A DNA stretch of 7,145 nt, taken from Planctomycetaceae bacterium. Lineage in GTDB: Bacteria > Planctomycetota > Planctomycetia > Pirellulales > UBA1268. Every line of letters begins with the position of its first letter. Positions within the stretch are counted from its first letter, which is position 1. Location of the stretch: the NCBI GenBank assembly GCA_003488325.1, contig DNLZ01000239.1, forward strand, positions 1 to 7,145. The letters run 5' to 3'. Made by a program: the position numbers and the translations under genes. Positions 6,551 to 7,145 of the stretch are shown one piece after another. The notes under the pieces are model-generated. The model saw nothing but the letters and a program-made list of their open reading frames with translations, ran no database searches and had not been told where the DNA came from.

Positions 6551-7145
6551 TCAGCGGGCCGGCGCGGTGTGGATGCCCGCCGCCAGGGCGGCCTGCTTCG
6601 CGATGTCGAGATCGACGGCCCGACTCCATGCCTCGAGAAGCGTGCGGTAGACGTCTCCCGGTGATCCGCCGCCGACCGGGCGTCCGTCCACGCGCGTGCA
6701 GGGCAGCAGGCAGCTCGGCGTGCTCGTCAGCAGGATCTCGTCCGCGGTCGCGAGGTCGTCGGCGGTGAGGGAGCGGGACTCCCAGGGGATGCCGGCCCGC
6801 TCGCCGAGCGAGCGCGTGAAGGCGAGGCTGATGCCCGGCAGCGCGTCGGTGGCGGGGGGCGTGATCACGACGCCCGATTGCACGATCGCGACGTTCGCGG
6901 TCGAGGTCTCACTGATCCGCCCGTCAGCATGGGCGAGGACGGCTCGCGCGCCGGACTCGGCGGCGTGCGCCTCGCGATCGGCGAGGTAATAGTGGAGTCG
7001 ACTGCGCACCTTGGCGTGGAGCGGCCAGCATGCCTCGGGCACCTGCCGGACGGAGACGGTGCGGAGCGCGACGCCCTGCTCGTACGCGGCGGCCCACGAG
7101 CGGAAGGCGAGCGGAAACGAGTGGATGGCCGCCCACGGCCGGCCG
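6551..7145 (-). CDS. Class IV PLP aminotransferase (branched-chain aminotransferase/aminodeoxychorismate lyase type), 5' partial
   Basis: The minus-strand frame is open from the window end to TGA at 6551, giving the last 197 residues; about 85-100 N-terminal residues lie outside. A GTG at 7042 is not the start, because conserved sequence continues upstream (SFPLAFRSWAAAYEQGVALR). Numbered from the first complete codon: PLP lysine Lys45 in LHAKVRSRLHYYLADREA, then DGRISETSTANVAIV (74-88) with the PLP-binding Glu79 and Asn84, TPPATDALPGISLAFT, LTADDLATADEILLTST, and the closing RVDGRPVGGGSPGDVYRTLLEAW. This order defines the fold-type IV family: branched-chain and D-amino-acid aminotransferases and 4-amino-4-deoxychorismate lyase (PabC). 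The residues that separate these activities lie mostly in the missing part, so no subfamily is assigned. The gene ends 27 bp before the transglutaminase-like gene and is probably upstream of it in one operon. Confidence 0.92.
   Translation of the reverse strand, partial: GRPWAAIHSFPLAFRSWAAAYEQGVALRTVSVRQVPEACWPLHAKVRSRLHYYLADREAHAAESGARAVLAHADGRISETSTANVAIVQSGVVITPPATDALPGISLAFTRSLGERAGIPWESRSLTADDLATADEILLTSTPSCLLPCTRVDGRPVGGGSPGDVYRTLLEAWSRAVDLDIAKQAALAAGIHTAPAR

Noticed and set aside
5232..6629. 465-residue minus-strand frame across the transglutaminase-like gene and the end of the acyl-CoA dehydrogenase-like gene
   Set aside because: It is an Arg/Pro/Gly-rich shadow frame overlapping two well-supported genes on both strands and has no recognisable domain.
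6551..7042. Aminotransferase starting at GTG 7042
   Set aside because: Conserved family sequence continues without a stop up to the window edge, so the gene is cut by the edge rather than starting here.

Overview
The window is about 7.1 kb of uniformly GC-rich, gene-dense bacterial DNA. It holds six protein-coding genes, two of them cut by the window edges. Nothing in it is a transposase, phage gene, CRISPR array or RNA gene. High GC, the N-terminally extended and C-terminally short UvrC, the DUF3417-type alpha-glucan phosphorylase and weak Shine-Dalgarno use together suggest a planctomycete. That assignment is inference, because no marker gene is present.

Layout: (1) positions 1-402, plus strand: the C-terminal end of a protein with bacterial Ig-like repeats, probably secreted or on the surface. 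(2) 438-1871, plus: uvrC, nucleotide excision repair endonuclease, with both nuclease centres and the Fe-S cysteines intact but no C-terminal helix-hairpin-helix domain. (3) 1872-2069: a convergent gap with a perfect 16-bp inverted repeat whose arms lie 99 bp apart. (4) 2070-4310, minus: an alpha-glucan (glycogen) phosphorylase with a clear ribosome binding site and a plausible promoter. (5) 4493-5551, plus: a divergent acyl-CoA dehydrogenase-like protein that lacks the usual catalytic glutamate and FAD-contact motifs, preceded by a 9-bp tandem duplication that multiplies its possible start codons. (6) 5588-6523, minus: a transglutaminase-like cysteine protein with an intact Cys-His-Asp triad. 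(7) 6551 to the window end, minus: the C-terminal two thirds of a class IV PLP aminotransferase, 27 bp upstream of the transglutaminase gene and probably co-transcribed with it.

The genes do not form one pathway. DNA repair, storage-glucan breakdown, an orphan flavoprotein-fold protein and an aminotransferase/transglutaminase pair sit side by side, as in an ordinary chromosomal housekeeping region. I see no convincing undescribed multi-gene system. The points most worth a second look are the HhH-less UvrC and its possible leaderless start, the inverted-repeat element, and the apparently catalytically altered acyl-CoA dehydrogenase homologue.
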